NCBI GenBank assembly: GCA_949128115.1
Contig: OX421963.1
Span: 35,323,979 to 35,387,978 of the forward strand
Length of the DNA stretch: 64,000 nucleotides
Source of the DNA: Anaspis maculata
Taxonomy: Eukaryota > Arthropoda > Insecta > Coleoptera > Scraptiidae
Direction of reading: 5' to 3'
In this document: positions 53,901 to 60,783 of the stretch, in pieces
Layout of the letters: each line of letters begins with the position of its first letter
How positions within the stretch are numbered: the stretch's first letter is position 1
Position numbers and translations under genes: made by a program
The notes under the pieces: generated by a model
Seen by the model: only the letters and a program-made list of their open reading frames with translations
Databases searched by the model: none
What the model was told of the DNA's origin: nothing

Positions 53901-55758
53901 AAATAGATGAAAATACTTGGTATATTGAATACAACCAGTTCCAATCCCCCATGCCTTTTGAGGGAAATTCATTAGTGGACATCACAGCACAAAACCAATC
54001 ATTAATAATGCATGACTGCACAAACATTGATTCTGTATTCAACGGGTTGTCAAGTGCATAATCCCATCTGGAGGGACCCCTGCTCTGACCTATTTCAGAC
54101 ATTGCAGGCAAGAGAAAATCAATGCGATTTTGCCAAAACACAGATAAAATTACACCTAGATGTGAAAACTTACTTGCTGATTTCCAGCTACAGATGAAAC
54201 CATATTATCCATCGTAACTACGGTGTAATAAGCTAGATTTGAATTCAGCTGGGGCAAAGTACCCAAAATATTTGTGAATAAAATTGCAAACGATTCTGCA
54301 TGTGGGATAAAAGTTCCTTCAGAAACTTCAGTCATAATGGACAATGTATACATCCCCAACTAAAACAAAATATATATAATTTTTTACGTTGAACTATACT
54401 GGAGTTATGCAGCAGAAATTAAACTTTCACTTCCATTAATAGCGTTTTCGAGTCATTGGAACCAAACCAGTTCAGCTTCAGCTCTAAAATCAGGGGATTC
54501 GACTGGCTCTCGAAAATCGCTTTCCAATCAGTGATAGCGATTCTCCAGCTGAGTTAGCTCGGTTCCAGTGACTCTAAAACGCTATAAGATAAGTGATGGG
54601 CATAATCGATATATTTCAATTATTGAATGAATTAAAATCATTGCTTTTATTAATCGAATGATCAATTATTATGAATGGTTGACGATGCGACAGATTCGCA
54701 ATAATTGTACTAATATTGATTTTCGTATTTATTCGGATTCTTCATCAATAAATGAATCATTTCTATTTATTATAGTAATACAAAGTGATAGAAAGACAAT
54801 AATTAAGAACTGCACATGTATAGGTACTTTGTTGTGGGGAGGGGTGCCTGAGTTCTTGTATAATTTATGTTTACAACATTATGAATATTTCTGTTATAAT
54901 AATAAAATGATCGATTATTAGGTCATAATCGAAATATCTCGATTATATTATTCATAATCGCCCATCACTGTAAGATTACTGTCACCAGTATGATTAATTT
55001 GAAAAACAGGATAGAAATTTTAATTTACGAATCAGATGGATCAAGGCTCAATTTCAAGTTGGAGTAAACCCAGTCACTATGGCAACGTAACAGTAAGAGG
55101 CGATGATTGGCTTATAGATGCCGTAAATTAGTGGCGCAAGTTGTTGCATTGCTGATTTGAAATTGAGCCCTCAGTTGAAGTAGGAATTTAATTTTTGCTG
55201 CATACTTCAACATTGGACGTGAACAAACAAACCTCTCTATCGAAAACATTATCACTGCTGCATAATGTGTGAACAAACTGGAGAATTTCCGGCCATGTGT
55301 TTTCAGCAATTTCGTGCTTGCCCAAGATACCTATGAACTGTGCTATTGCATTCTTCACCAGTTTTTCTTGTTCGCTTACCAGGGCTTGCAGCATACCCTG
55401 TTTTATCCTGTAATTAATTTGTGGGAAGGTTATTGAAGGAATACGCGAGGCGATGTACGAAAAGCATTACCTATTTCTAGTTTCGACGTTGAGTTTGTTC
55501 CATTGCCTCTTCTTTCCCAATTTTCTACGGAGAAGAACTGCAGCGGATTGTCTTATTTGTGGGTTCTGAGATGCGACTATGACCTCGCACAGAGCCGGGA
55601 TGGCTTCCGGCTTTTTGAAAGCCTCCTTCAAGTCTTTGGTCCCCTGTTGTGGAAGGAATAGCACGTGTATTCCGGTCTGATCAATCAATAATAATTGGGC
55701 TTACCTGTTGAATGACTTTGCTGTTTGCCACCAATAATTTGGCCAGGATCTCCTCCAT
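32844..55758 (-). CDS. IPO4: Importin-4 (Kap123-type karyopherin beta), complete gene
   Basis: Fourteen exons join in phase with GT-AG introns: 55705-55758, 55471-55643, 55233-55407, 54174-54359, 49944-50121, 48722-49215, 48280-48661, 47527-47762, 46484-46689, 46073-46418, 33875-34057, 33594-33802, 33029-33339 and 32844-32974. The product is 1087 residues (human IPO4: 1081) and collinear with it throughout: an N-terminal importin-beta-like segment (IPALCEVIVASQNPQIRQSA), HEAT repeats such as VVRNAAFFALGQFAEHLQ, two acidic loops (residues ~627-660 and ~815-835), YSVENSYNEEKEQACLALRE, and near the C-terminus DNICGALAKMI and LPLREDFQE. Importin-4 carries histones H3/H4 with ASF1, ribosomal proteins and other cargo into the nucleus, released by Ran-GTP. 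Importin-5 is the alternative, but the segment matches and short N-terminus favour importin-4. The introns are packed with transposons, the largest being 12.0 kb. Confidence 0.93.
33029..33339 (-). CDS. IPO4: IPO4 exon 13 (residues 941-1045)
   Basis: Acceptor TTTTTTAG; donor GTAATA. It holds DNICGALAKMI and RYLPLREDFQE, matching the human DNICGALARLL and HALPLKEDLEE. Confidence 0.94.
33594..33802 (-). CDS. IPO4: IPO4 exon 12 (residues 872-941)
   Basis: Acceptor TTCTCAG; donor GTAAGT after TTTTTGC. It contains AQRSFAYGTLAECM and DEVRNNAIFGLGEMV, both strongly conserved in importin-4 (human EVRSNAIFGMG). Confidence 0.94.
33875..34057 (-). CDS. IPO4: IPO4 exon 11 (residues 811-871): second acidic loop
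   Basis: Acceptor TTTTTCAG; donor GTAAGT. It opens TICQDTDADAQAETDDDTEA, the counterpart of the human CQDTDEEEEE loop, then DEMLLEAAVDVIPKFASAI. A clean phase-0 exon of 61 codons. Confidence 0.94.
34551..36231. mobile_element. 1.7-kb TIR element in IPO4 intron 10
   Basis: The left end CTATGGGCCGTTTTAATAAG and the following GGGTATATTGGTGCAGTCAG are mirrored by CTGACTGTACCAATATACCC and CTTATTAAAACGGTCCATAG. The interior is mostly unique and AT-rich, with no recognisable transposase, so this is a deletion derivative or an unknown family. Confidence 0.8.
36518..36592 (+). ncRNA. tRNA-like pseudogene or SINE head, left arm
   Basis: CCGGGTAGCTCATTGGTAAA resembles a D-arm/A box (TAGCTCA-TTGGTA-A), CCTGACTTTCAACAGG an anticodon arm missing one base, and AGTGGGATCGATCC a T-arm/B box; TTTTTTTT follows. 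The anticodon stem is one base short, so a working tRNA is unlikely. The mirrored unit at 36725-36800 on the - strand keeps a better B box (GGGATCGAACC). Confidence 0.6.
36725..36800 (-). ncRNA. tRNA-like pseudogene or SINE head, right arm
   Basis: Reverse-complement twin of the left-arm unit. On the - strand it carries TAGCTCATTGGTAAAG, CTGACTTTCAACAG and GGGATCGAACCGCA, then an eight-T run. The twin differs by only one or two bases, which implies either recent duplication or arm-to-arm correction. Confidence 0.6.
36875..37466. other. Unclassified intronic sequence
   Basis: A - strand frame (37147-36887, 86 codons) is unrecognised. The GTGGCCACATGCAGTAG-containing part just before 37467 and the sequence after 38373 probably formed one stretch before the foldback inserted. 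Confidence 0.35.
37467..38373. mobile_element. 0.9-kb foldback with four internal copies of one block
   Basis: The ends TACAGGGTTATTCAAAAGTC and GACTTTTGAATAACCCTGTA are perfect TIRs. The block starting GTCCGGAATAAAATTCATAA and running through GACACGTGTCATG to CCCCAAGCCACCC occurs twice directly (from ~37477 and ~37765) and twice inverted (ending ~38078 and ~38360). A TIR element was thus itself duplicated inside. Non-coding. Confidence 0.9.
38374..39897. other. Unclassified repeats, no gene
   Basis: A ~45-bp block (GACCTAGAAATCG...CCGTATCTTGTT...) occurs twice in the same orientation, near 38980 and 39170, which could be the ends of a decayed retroelement. A short CCTAGT tandem run lies near 39709-39735. 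The open frames are short and unrecognised. Confidence 0.4.
39898..40038. mobile_element. 141-bp MITE
   Basis: GTTCAGTCAGCTTATTTAGT and CAAGTTTTAATTTC at the left are mirrored by GAAAATTAAAACTTG and TAAATAAGCTGACAGAAC at the right. The adjoining GAACGCACCTT motif also follows the MITE at 56201-56447. Confidence 0.85.
40039..40849. other. Low-complexity and unclassified sequence
   Basis: It holds G-rich tracts (GGGGGAGGGGGGC near 40069), a GGCCGCTACGCCAC motif at 40300 that looks like a repeat end, and no convincing ORF. Confidence 0.35.
40850..42700 (+). repeat. Four diverged tandem repeats of roughly 500 bp
   Basis: A unit beginning near AACTTGAAAATGCGGGCTTT, continuing AAAAATCTTCTAACGGCA, TTTATTCTCCAAATGAGAC, then GACACCAGGG and ACATTTCGCAGACTT, recurs from about 40866, 41420, 41873 and 42455 in the same orientation. 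The units differ by many substitutions and indels. No shared ORF is preserved. They may be the tandem array inside a larger element or an old local amplification. Confidence 0.7.
42760..44330. repeat. Dispersed repeat, long copy
   Basis: The stretch with AAGCTTCATCATTCAAG, TTTTACATTTTCAAC, CTGTTCACGGGA and CCCAGCATGTCTGC (about 42985-43420) reappears at 56726-57240. The stretch with CGTCTTGGGGGACCTC and ATATGTCCGT (about 44190-44310) reappears near 63800-63920. All three copies lack coding. A G-run lies at about 44296-44310. Confidence 0.7.
44838..44985 (+). repeat. Repeat with an inverted diverged partner at 46990-47215
   Basis: GGCCAATCAGACCGCTCTAT followed by TTGGCAAGTTACGCCGTC, CTTTTGCGCCT and TATCGAGCCC matches the reverse complement of the second region (CCAATCAGGCTGCTGTATTT...ATCGAGCCC). 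The divergence is high. Confidence 0.65.
46073..46418 (-). CDS. IPO4: IPO4 exon 10 (residues 695-810)
   Basis: Acceptor TTTCCAG; donor GTAGGC after ATGAAG. It begins GAAFLPYIEKSFEEIFKLI, very close to the human AFLPYMESVFEEVFKLL. The following intron is the longest in the gene (34058-46072). Confidence 0.94.
46484..46689 (-). CDS. IPO4: IPO4 exon 9 (residues 627-695): acidic loop
   Basis: Acceptor TCAAAAG; donor GTAAGT. The exon opens THYEEEEKEELDVYGELSDE and is followed by a run of Asp/Glu, a long acidic insertion within a HEAT repeat. Such loops contact basic cargo or Ran in this family. The exon ends NSYNEEKEQACLALREICIN. Confidence 0.92.
46990..47215 (-). repeat. Inverted, diverged partner of the 44838 repeat (IPO4 intron 9... 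before exon 9)
   Basis: It lies in the intron between exons 9 and 8. On the - strand it translates partly in parallel with the other copy (NQAAVFGIRRRNF against NQTALFGKLRRPNF), which may be a trace of old coding or simply shared DNA. Confidence 0.6.
47221..47459. mobile_element. 239-bp MITE, copy 2
   Basis: Same family and exactly the same length as 8549-8787, in the same orientation. It is inserted in an IPO4 intron 68 bp from the donor side of exon 8. Confidence 0.9.
47527..47762 (-). CDS. IPO4: IPO4 exon 8 (residues 548-626)
   Basis: Acceptor GCTCAG; donor GTAAGT after GGCATTGTT. It reads ESLAVVAQFIGTENFKPLAS, then DDPDVRKAVYALFAALAIVM and SSEGIV, the last matching the RSTEGIV block of human importin-4. 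Confidence 0.94.
48280..48661 (-). CDS. IPO4: IPO4 exon 7 (residues 421-548)
   Basis: Acceptor ATTCCAG before CCC GAG; donor GTAAGT. The intervening 60-bp intron (48662-48721) has no stop in frame, so intron retention would add 20 residues (starting VCVVVIFVDVK) without ending the protein. The exon carries RLFYALETFCENL and LSTLGSAASAVKEGMLPYF. Confidence 0.93.
48722..49215 (-). CDS. IPO4: IPO4 exon 6 (residues 256-420)
   Basis: Acceptor TTTCACAG; donor GTTTGT after CTGCAG. Landmarks are VGWLIRSKGKAIQKNKLVEP, TLDLIALHIPSDKVVP, and near the end VVRNAAFFALGQFAEHLQ, which matches vertebrate VVRNAALFALGQFSENLQ almost residue for residue. Confidence 0.95.
49944..50121 (-). CDS. IPO4: IPO4 exon 5 (residues 197-256)
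   Basis: Acceptor ATTCCAG; donor GTAAAT after CGAATAG. It contains KRACELFEILEELIDY, the conserved importin-4 helix (compare KACEALEALDELLE in the human protein). It is separated from exon 4 by a 4.05-kb intron holding the mariner-like nest; the mariner's left end (50174) lies only ~50 bp from this exon's acceptor. Confidence 0.93.
50287..51012 (+). pseudogene. Mariner-like transposase, internally deleted
   Basis: The N-terminus MERYSLQQRLEIV is followed by a stop and a 27-bp tandem duplication (50351-50404). The helix-turn-helix part is readable as RIRSAENIAALAESIAED and IPRRSQQLGIS. After ISQPLCIVFCIKI the sequence jumps to GATSHTSQETIRL and FPGRVISRNGDINWPPRSCD, then LTPLDFLL. The central part with the first catalytic Asp and the preceding helices is therefore deleted. 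The C-terminal acidic residue in CDLTPLDF remains. Several stops and frameshifts make it non-functional. Confidence 0.85.
51036..51400. mobile_element. ~0.37-kb palindromic TIR element inside the mariner
   Basis: TATTGGTTATCTTAAAACTA and CACCACAATTTTTTTGTATT at the left are mirrored by AATACAAAAAAATTGTGGTG and TAGTTTTAAAATAACCAATA at the right, meeting near an AT-rich centre at 51210. Confidence 0.9.
51401..52324. mobile_element. 0.92-kb TIR/foldback element, copy 2
   Basis: Partner of 1228-2147. It begins TACAAGGGTGTCCG and ends CGGACAGCCTGTA, and starts exactly at the terminal TA of the preceding element. Both arms are long and mirror each other. Confidence 0.9.
52779..52886. mobile_element. 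108-bp hairpin MITE, copy 2
   Basis: Same family as 11513-11631 in inverse orientation: ends TACAGTCC and GGACTGTA, with arms GTCCATTGTGGTGCAAATGG and its reverse complement. Confidence 0.9.
53042..53640. repeat. Solo arm related to the 23793 element
   Basis: TACAGGCTGGTCCACGTTTT continues with GTCGACAAACTTGGCAGGCT, GTTACAGGCCTTCAAAGT and GACGCAGTGCCGTAG, matching the left TIR at 23793-24145. It then matches the inner palindrome (CAAGCTTTGATCCATTCACT). The opposite end is missing. Confidence 0.8.
54174..54359 (-). CDS. IPO4: IPO4 exon 4 (residues 135-196)
   Basis: Acceptor TTTTAG then TTG GGG ATG; donor GTAAGT after CAGCAA. The segment LGMYTLSIMTEV and YYTVVTMDNMV corresponds to the third and fourth HEAT repeats. 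The TTG at its left edge is an internal codon, not a start. Confidence 0.92.
54440..54584. mobile_element. 145-bp MITE, IPO4 intron 3
   Basis: TAGCGTTTTCGAGTCATTGG with AACC at the left is mirrored by GGTT and CCAGTGACTCTAAAACGCTA at the right. An inner pair (AGCTCTAAAATC / GATTCTCCAGCT) adds a second stem. Confidence 0.85.
54592..54969. mobile_element. 0.38-kb TIR element, possibly hAT-like
   Basis: The ends AGTGATGGGCATAATCGA and ATAATCGCCCATCACT are inverted, and similar sequence TAAGAT lies just outside both ends, which could be a decayed 8-bp target duplication. The AT-rich interior has ATAATCGA/TCGATTAT repeats. A fragment of the same end is at about 49830-49845 (GATTGCGCCCATCAC). Confidence 0.65.
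55044..55171. mobile_element. 128-bp MITE, IPO4 intron 3
   Basis: AGGCTCAATTTCAA at the left is mirrored by TTGAAATTGAGCCCT at the right, 62 bp from the donor side of IPO4 exon 3. The inner sequence is only weakly inverted. Confidence 0.7.
55233..55407 (-). CDS. IPO4: IPO4 exon 3 (residues 76-134)
   Basis: Acceptor TTACAG; the first base completes the split codon. It reads IKQGMLQALVSEQEKLVKNA and continues to SSDNVFDRE. The donor is GTTTGT, a weak but usable 5' site; the next in-frame joint with exon 4 keeps the HEAT pattern. Confidence 0.9.
55471..55643 (-). CDS. IPO4: IPO4 exon 2 (residues 19-76)
   Basis: The acceptor is CAACAG before GGG; the exon ends AAATAG before GTAATG, leaving two bases of a codon. 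It encodes the first HEAT repeat, including AIPALCEVIVAS and QIRQSAAVLLRRKL, the region that contacts Ran-GTP in this family. Confidence 0.92.
55705..55758 (-). CDS. IPO4: IPO4 exon 1 (residues 1-18)
   Basis: Starts ATGGAGGAG and reads MEEILAKLLVANSKVIQQ; the donor is GTAAGC. It is too short to be found by ORF length and was recognised by its splice to exon 2. This amphipathic start matches the first helix of importin-4 proteins. Confidence 0.9.
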
Positions 55759-56200
55759 CTTTATTTCTGTGATGATACAATTTTAGAGGCTCTGTTTCTG
55801 AGGTAAATGACCACTGTGGACACCACAACTAATTGGAATACTTGTAAACTAGCGGAAAACACATGTGAGTCATTGCCGTCACATCATTGATGGGAGCTGA
55901 ACTATCTGCTGTCAACTGTCATACTGTCAAATACAAGTGGCGGCATCTACCAGAACTTCCGAAAATTATAATAATTAGAAAGTCTATGATGTTAGAAATC
56001 TCCATTGGACTAAAATACTGCGTTTTTCAAATTCTTCAGAGAAATTCTTTTTTCTCTCATCTCTCTAGTACTTCGGTCTTCGGTATTTAGTATTTTTATT
56101 GTATCGCGAGTTTTTTCGAAACCAGTGCATATTGCATACGGCGAATTTACAGAAATCCAGAGGGGGGGATGCGGGTAAGTTTCTGCTTCTTTTTCTGTCA
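55759..56200. other. Upstream flank of importin-4
   Basis: The sequence 5' of the importin-4 ATG, where its promoter and 5' UTR must lie. No TATA box or other core element stands out. A short G-run is at 56162-56168. Confidence 0.4.
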
Positions 56201-56447
56201 CCGTCAGTTCCACAAAAAAGATGATCAGCGATCAAGGCTGATTGCAGATTAACTGAACTTTTTTCTACTGAATGCTAGGTGATAACAAACAAAAAATGCC
56301 TGAAATCTGTACTAGACTAGACTCACCTCACCATCTTTCCATTATTGAGGGATAAACCAGCATTTCCATTGATCAGTCAGCTTGAAATCGACAAACAAAA
56401 ATCGCAAATCAACGAATCTCGTATTATCCGTTTTGTGGAACCCACGG
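56201..56447. mobile_element. 247-bp MITE, first of an adjacent pair
   Basis: It begins CCGTCAGTTCCACAAAA and ends TTTTGTGGAACCCACGG. It shares almost all of its sequence (GATGATCAGCGATCAAGGCT, TGCCTGAAATCTGTACTAGA) with the second copy 41 bp away. It carries a small extra segment (GACTAGACTCACCTCACC) that is shorter in the second copy. Confidence 0.9.
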
Positions 56448-56488
56448 TAAGCTGACTGAACGCACCTTGAATCCTTTTCCAAATCATC

Positions 56489-56725
56489 CCGTCAGTTCCA
56501 CAAAAAAGATGATCAGCGATCAAGGCTGATTGCAGATTAACTGAACTTTTTTCTGCTGAATGCTAGGCGATTACTGACAAAAAATGCCTGAAATCTGTAC
56601 TAGACCCATCATCTTTCCCTTATTGAGAGACAGACCATCATTTTCATTGATCAGTCAGCTACAAATTGACAAACAAAAATCGCAAATCAACTAATCTCGT
56701 ATTATCTGTTTTGTGGAACCCACGG
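56489..56725. mobile_element. 237-bp MITE, second of the pair
   Basis: Same orientation as the first copy. ATCAT occurs just outside both ends (near 56483 and from 56726), a possible target duplication, which argues for an independent insertion rather than a tandem duplication. Confidence 0.85.
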
Positions 56726-57360
56726 ATCATATTGTAAAAATCGTCAATCAAGTCTTTACTTAAAGCTTCATCATTCCAGTCTGGTCTTGATAACCTAGGG
56801 TGGTTTTACATTTTCAACACGAAAATTCCCGGGAAATTAGAAAAAACTTGTTAAAAAATGTTGAAGAACCGCAGTTATTACCTCTTGTTTGAGAGAAATT
56901 GTGAAAATCTGTTCACGGGATAAAAAGTTGGAGAATAAGCAATTTTACCATAGAGGAGAACTCAAAAAACCGGTAGGTCTGAAAAATTTTCCTCCAAAAA
57001 TTAATGCAATCTTTTCCCCAAATTTCATTCCCAGCATGTCTGCATCTAAAATGAACATTTCGTGGGGCTCACCGCATGTGAAGTTTGCACTGCATTTTTT
57101 TCAAATTCACGGAATGTGCAGATTCCATTTTGAAAAATCTGTTGTGGGCGACACAAAACTTTTCCGACTGGTATTGTATTCAGGAACCTACGGAAATTTT
57201 AGTTTCAGTCGTTTCTTCGGGTGGGCACTTGGAGTTTAAGAGATTAATAGATTCAAGCAAAAGGACACTATCGGGTTTGAGCGGATTTTGGGCCACGAGG
57301 GACCAGTTTTTTGCCGAATTTTGCCACTGCTTCCTCGATTGGTGGAAATCGATCATGTGA
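56726..57360. repeat. Dispersed repeat, second copy
   Basis: Same-orientation relative of about 42985-43420. Its right part (AAGGACACTATCGGGTTTGA) is the reverse complement of 63650-63675, linking the three dispersed copies into one family. Confidence 0.7.
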
Positions 57361-58299
57361 TATGTATGAGTGTGTAATTTCCCATATTCATGCAAATATC
57401 TGTACTGATTGCTTGTCTTCTTGATGATCTATGTGAAGATAATTTTGATCGACCATTGGGCCCAGCCTGATTCCTATGATTTTAGTGAATCTTTCAACTA
57501 TTTCTCCTGAACCATAAAACATAGGATTCTAATTCTTTCGCTGATGAATAGCTGACTTGAAACAGGACGAGATAGGATACTTTTTGTTTGTCACCGCCCA
57601 GCACCCAGCCGCCGATCCCGGCCGCCGCCCCTCAACGAAAAAAAATAAGAAGTCCGATTTCCGAATTTTTGCAGACTCATGCTTCCTCGAGCACTCTAGA
57701 TTACCTAATCACAAACGATGTGACATTTACTTTCAACCGCCTCCTGTGTGAACAACTGAACAATTGTAGTTGAGGCATTTTATTCCTCAACCAAAAGATT
57801 TCAACTGACACAACAACTGAACAAAACTTTGTTCTTTCGCTTATGAGTAACTGACATAATGCGGTGCGTAAAGGCTTGAAGGCTATGTTGAGTTTCTTCG
57901 CTGCTCCCTTAAGCCATTCTCAAATGAAAAACTTCTCAACCAACCAATCCTCAACCTATCCACTCAATTCGTTCTCTAGTGTAGAATTCACATGAGCATT
58001 GTACTGAAGCAGTATTCGCGATTCAAATAATTTATCCCGCCACAAGTTCTTCCATTCTTAGCTAAGCTGCTTCAGCTTTCCCTCCGTCGAAGATCTAATG
58101 AGGATTTGTAACTCTAGAATCGGATCAGCTCTGCAAAATCAAAAAACTAATTTCCATTTTTATTCCGTTGTCAAACAATGCAAATTTCACTGCTCAATTT
58201 GAAGAGGATCTCCGATTTCAAAGTCCGCCACTGTATCCAAAACAAATTGAAGAAACAAGAGTCATTGACATGAGGTCCAAACCACCGTCAACATAATAC
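57361..58299. other. No gene recognised
   Basis: Unique-looking AT-rich sequence with short frames only. It ends at ATAC, the left copy of the 4-bp target duplication of the gypsy element. Confidence 0.4.
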
Positions 58300-58565
58300 T
58301 GTTACGAGCAGCGATTCTGGAGAACACGCGATCTTTCTAGACTCTTCCCATTAGGTCGCAGTGTACAAGTGCGGAGCTCTAATGCATTCCAGAACATGCG
58401 TGTAGGCTATGGATCGCGGAACTGAATGGAGACTTCAACAGCGAGTTGAGATACTCCTGTCCATTTTGGCGGAGGTGCCGGCTTAACCGCACGTTGGTAA
58501 TGCCGTAAAATGTATAGGATTTTTTGGAAGTCGCCTAGAAATCGTATGCTGGGTCACTAAGGAAT
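58300..58565 (+). repeat. Gypsy 5' LTR, truncated
   Basis: It starts TGTTACGAGCAGCG and follows the 3' LTR sequence to about AGTCGCCTAGAAATCGTATG and shortly beyond. The second half of the LTR (present at 61030-61340) is missing and replaced by unrelated sequence. Confidence 0.8.
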
Positions 58566-58867
58566 ATGAAAAAATACTAAGGAAGACGAATTTGGAGCTG
58601 ATGTCCAAAGGCTGGCTCTTCTAGCGTACCCAATGAGCCTTATAAATAAAGATTAAGCAATTGCTTTCTCTTGATTTTTTCTTTCAAGGAAATTCTCAAA
58701 AAAACTAAGAAACTTCATGTAATTCATCAATTTAGGTTTCACTGAGCATTTGAGTAACAGATTGAAATAATAATAATGGTTTAAAGTCTCCTGTCCAAAT
58801 GTTTCTCCGTTTTTTGCTGCAAGAATTCAAGCAAAAGCAATTGCTCCATCTTTATTCATAAGGCCCA

Positions 58868-59400
58868 ATGTACCCGGCGCACCACTTGACAGACATCATA
58901 AGAGATAACTTCGTCTATGGAATTCGAGACCAAGATCTGTGTGAGATGGTGATGATCAAAAACCCAGTCGACATCAGCGACGCACTGACTCAGGCGATCT
59001 TCATTGAGGGAGTCAAAGAGGTTTGCAGTTGTCAAGTCAAGGTGGTGGGCGTTGAGGAATCCGGAGGTACTGCCGAGAAATCGATCGAGGAAATGTATGA
59101 GGAAATCCTCAACTCATTATTGTCTCGGAACAATTCCCAAGACTAGCCAAAACCTGGGGAAAGGTCGCGTTGCTTCGGATGTGAAAAACTAGGACATCTT
59201 CGTCGAGACTGCAGGCAATGGTCGAGTTTAGCAGACCATTCCATGGTGGAAGGGGGAGCCGCTGATCGAGGAGGTCATCAGTCAAAAGAAAGCAATCGCA
59301 CAAGAGGAAGACCGCGTTGCTTCAACTGTGGAAAGGATGACCACCTGCAGCGTGATTGCTGGCAACAGTACCGTTCAGCGGACTGTTCCATGCTAGAACG
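58868..59400 (+). pseudogene. Gag fragment with two CCHC zinc knuckles
   Basis: The first frame (58868-59146) reads FVYGIRDQDLCEMVM and is typical of the C-terminal capsid region of gypsy gag. Two nucleic-acid-binding knuckles follow in shifted frames: CFGCEKLGHLRRDC (near 59175) and CFNCGKDDHLQRDC (near 59315). Frameshifts separate the parts and the N-terminus is missing. Confidence 0.8.
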
Positions 59401-59579
59401 GGGAGATGCTGATCGATGAAGTCAACATCGTCCTGAAAAGAGTCATGGCAATGGCAACACGGATGATCTTTCTCGAAGACCACGCAACAAGGACTACAGG
59501 TACGGCAAGAGTGTGAACCAGCAGATTGGCAGCAGCGCGAGGACCCAGCCATCGGTTCACTTGCTGGAAGAAAGTAACT

Positions 59580-60772
59580 TGGCCAGGACAGAGAAACAGT
59601 AAAATTCGAGAATGAGCTGCTGAAGAGAGTCTGGGAGAGTCCTGATGAGAAGGAGAGGGTCCAGTTGGTGCTTCCCAAGAAGAGAGTGAAAGAAGTCCCG
59701 AAGGAGATGCACGATGGCGTCACTGGAGGGCACCTTGGGGTGAACAAGACGTTGGCCAAGGTGCGCGAGCGGTTCTACTGGGTGAACTGCCGGAACGACG
59801 TGGAAACATTGTGTCGCCAGTGCGAGATTTGTGCGGCCAGCAAAGGACCAAGAACTCGCAGCCGAGGGGAGCTGAAGACTCACAATGTTGGAGCGTCTTT
59901 TGAACGCATCGCGATCGATGTGGCTGGCCCGTTCCCGACAACGGAAGATGGCAACAAATACATCCTGGTTGCCATGGACTACTTTAGCAAGTTGCCGGAA
60001 GCGTACGCTCTACCCAACCGATAGCTTCTACAGTGGCGAAGGTACTGGTGGATGATTTGATTAGCCGTTTCGGAGTACCTCTGGAATCACACTCAGACCA
60101 GGAACGAAACTTTTAATCCAACACGTGTTCAAAGGTGTCTGTACTCTACTTGGGATACAGAAGACTAGGACGACACCCCTCCACCCACGGTCCGACGAAA
60201 TGATCAAACGGTTCAACAGGACGATAAAATAGCACCTGTCAAAGGTCGTTGACGAGCATCAGCGAAACTGGGGTCGTGATCTGCCAATATTTCTGATGGC
60301 GTATCACGCTGCCATTCACGACACCACGGGAGAAACACCGACACGTGTCCATTTTGACCCAGAGCTTCGCCTCCCCTGCGATTTACAATTTGGCACGCCA
60401 GAGAATGATCCTGAAGACATCCTTAAATACGTCGACGACCTGAGGCAAAGAATGTGCGACATCCACGAGTTGGTTCAGAAACGGATCTGAGTCGCCACCG
60501 ATAGAATGAAGACGCGCTACGACTTGGAGGTTAACTCCACGGAATTTCAAGCAGGAGACCTGGTCTGGTTGTACAATCCTCAACGCCAAAAAGGAAGGTC
60601 TCCGAAGTTCCATCCGTCGAGGGAAGGACCGTACACAGTGGTCAAGAGGAATGATGACGTCGTGTATAGAATCCAGCGAGCCCCGAGAGCCAAGATCAAA
60701 GTTGCCCACCTTGATCGCCTTGCACGTTACTCGGGAAGTAACTGTGAGGCTATTCGGGACGAACAGGCTTAA
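59580..60772 (+). pseudogene. Gypsy integrase, frameshifted
   Basis: The first frame (59665-60024) shows the HHCC zinc domain (MHDGVTGGHLG and CRQCEIC) and the first catalytic Asp in ERIAIDVAGPFP. A stop at 60022 breaks the core; the second Asp is readable as SHSDQERNF near 60090. The 60296-60490 frame gives MAYHAAIHDTTGETPTRVHF, and the 60506-60772 frame the C-terminal DNA-binding part (FQAGDLVWLYNPQRQKGRSP). Integrase inserts the DNA copy of the element into the genome; this copy cannot. Confidence 0.85.
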
Positions 60773-60783
60773 GAGGGGGGCAA

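Noticed and set aside
32844..55758. Importin-5/RanBP6 or transportin identity
   Set aside because: The short N-terminus, the CQDTD acidic loop and the YSVEN and DNICGALA segments match importin-4 more closely, and the 1087-residue length agrees.
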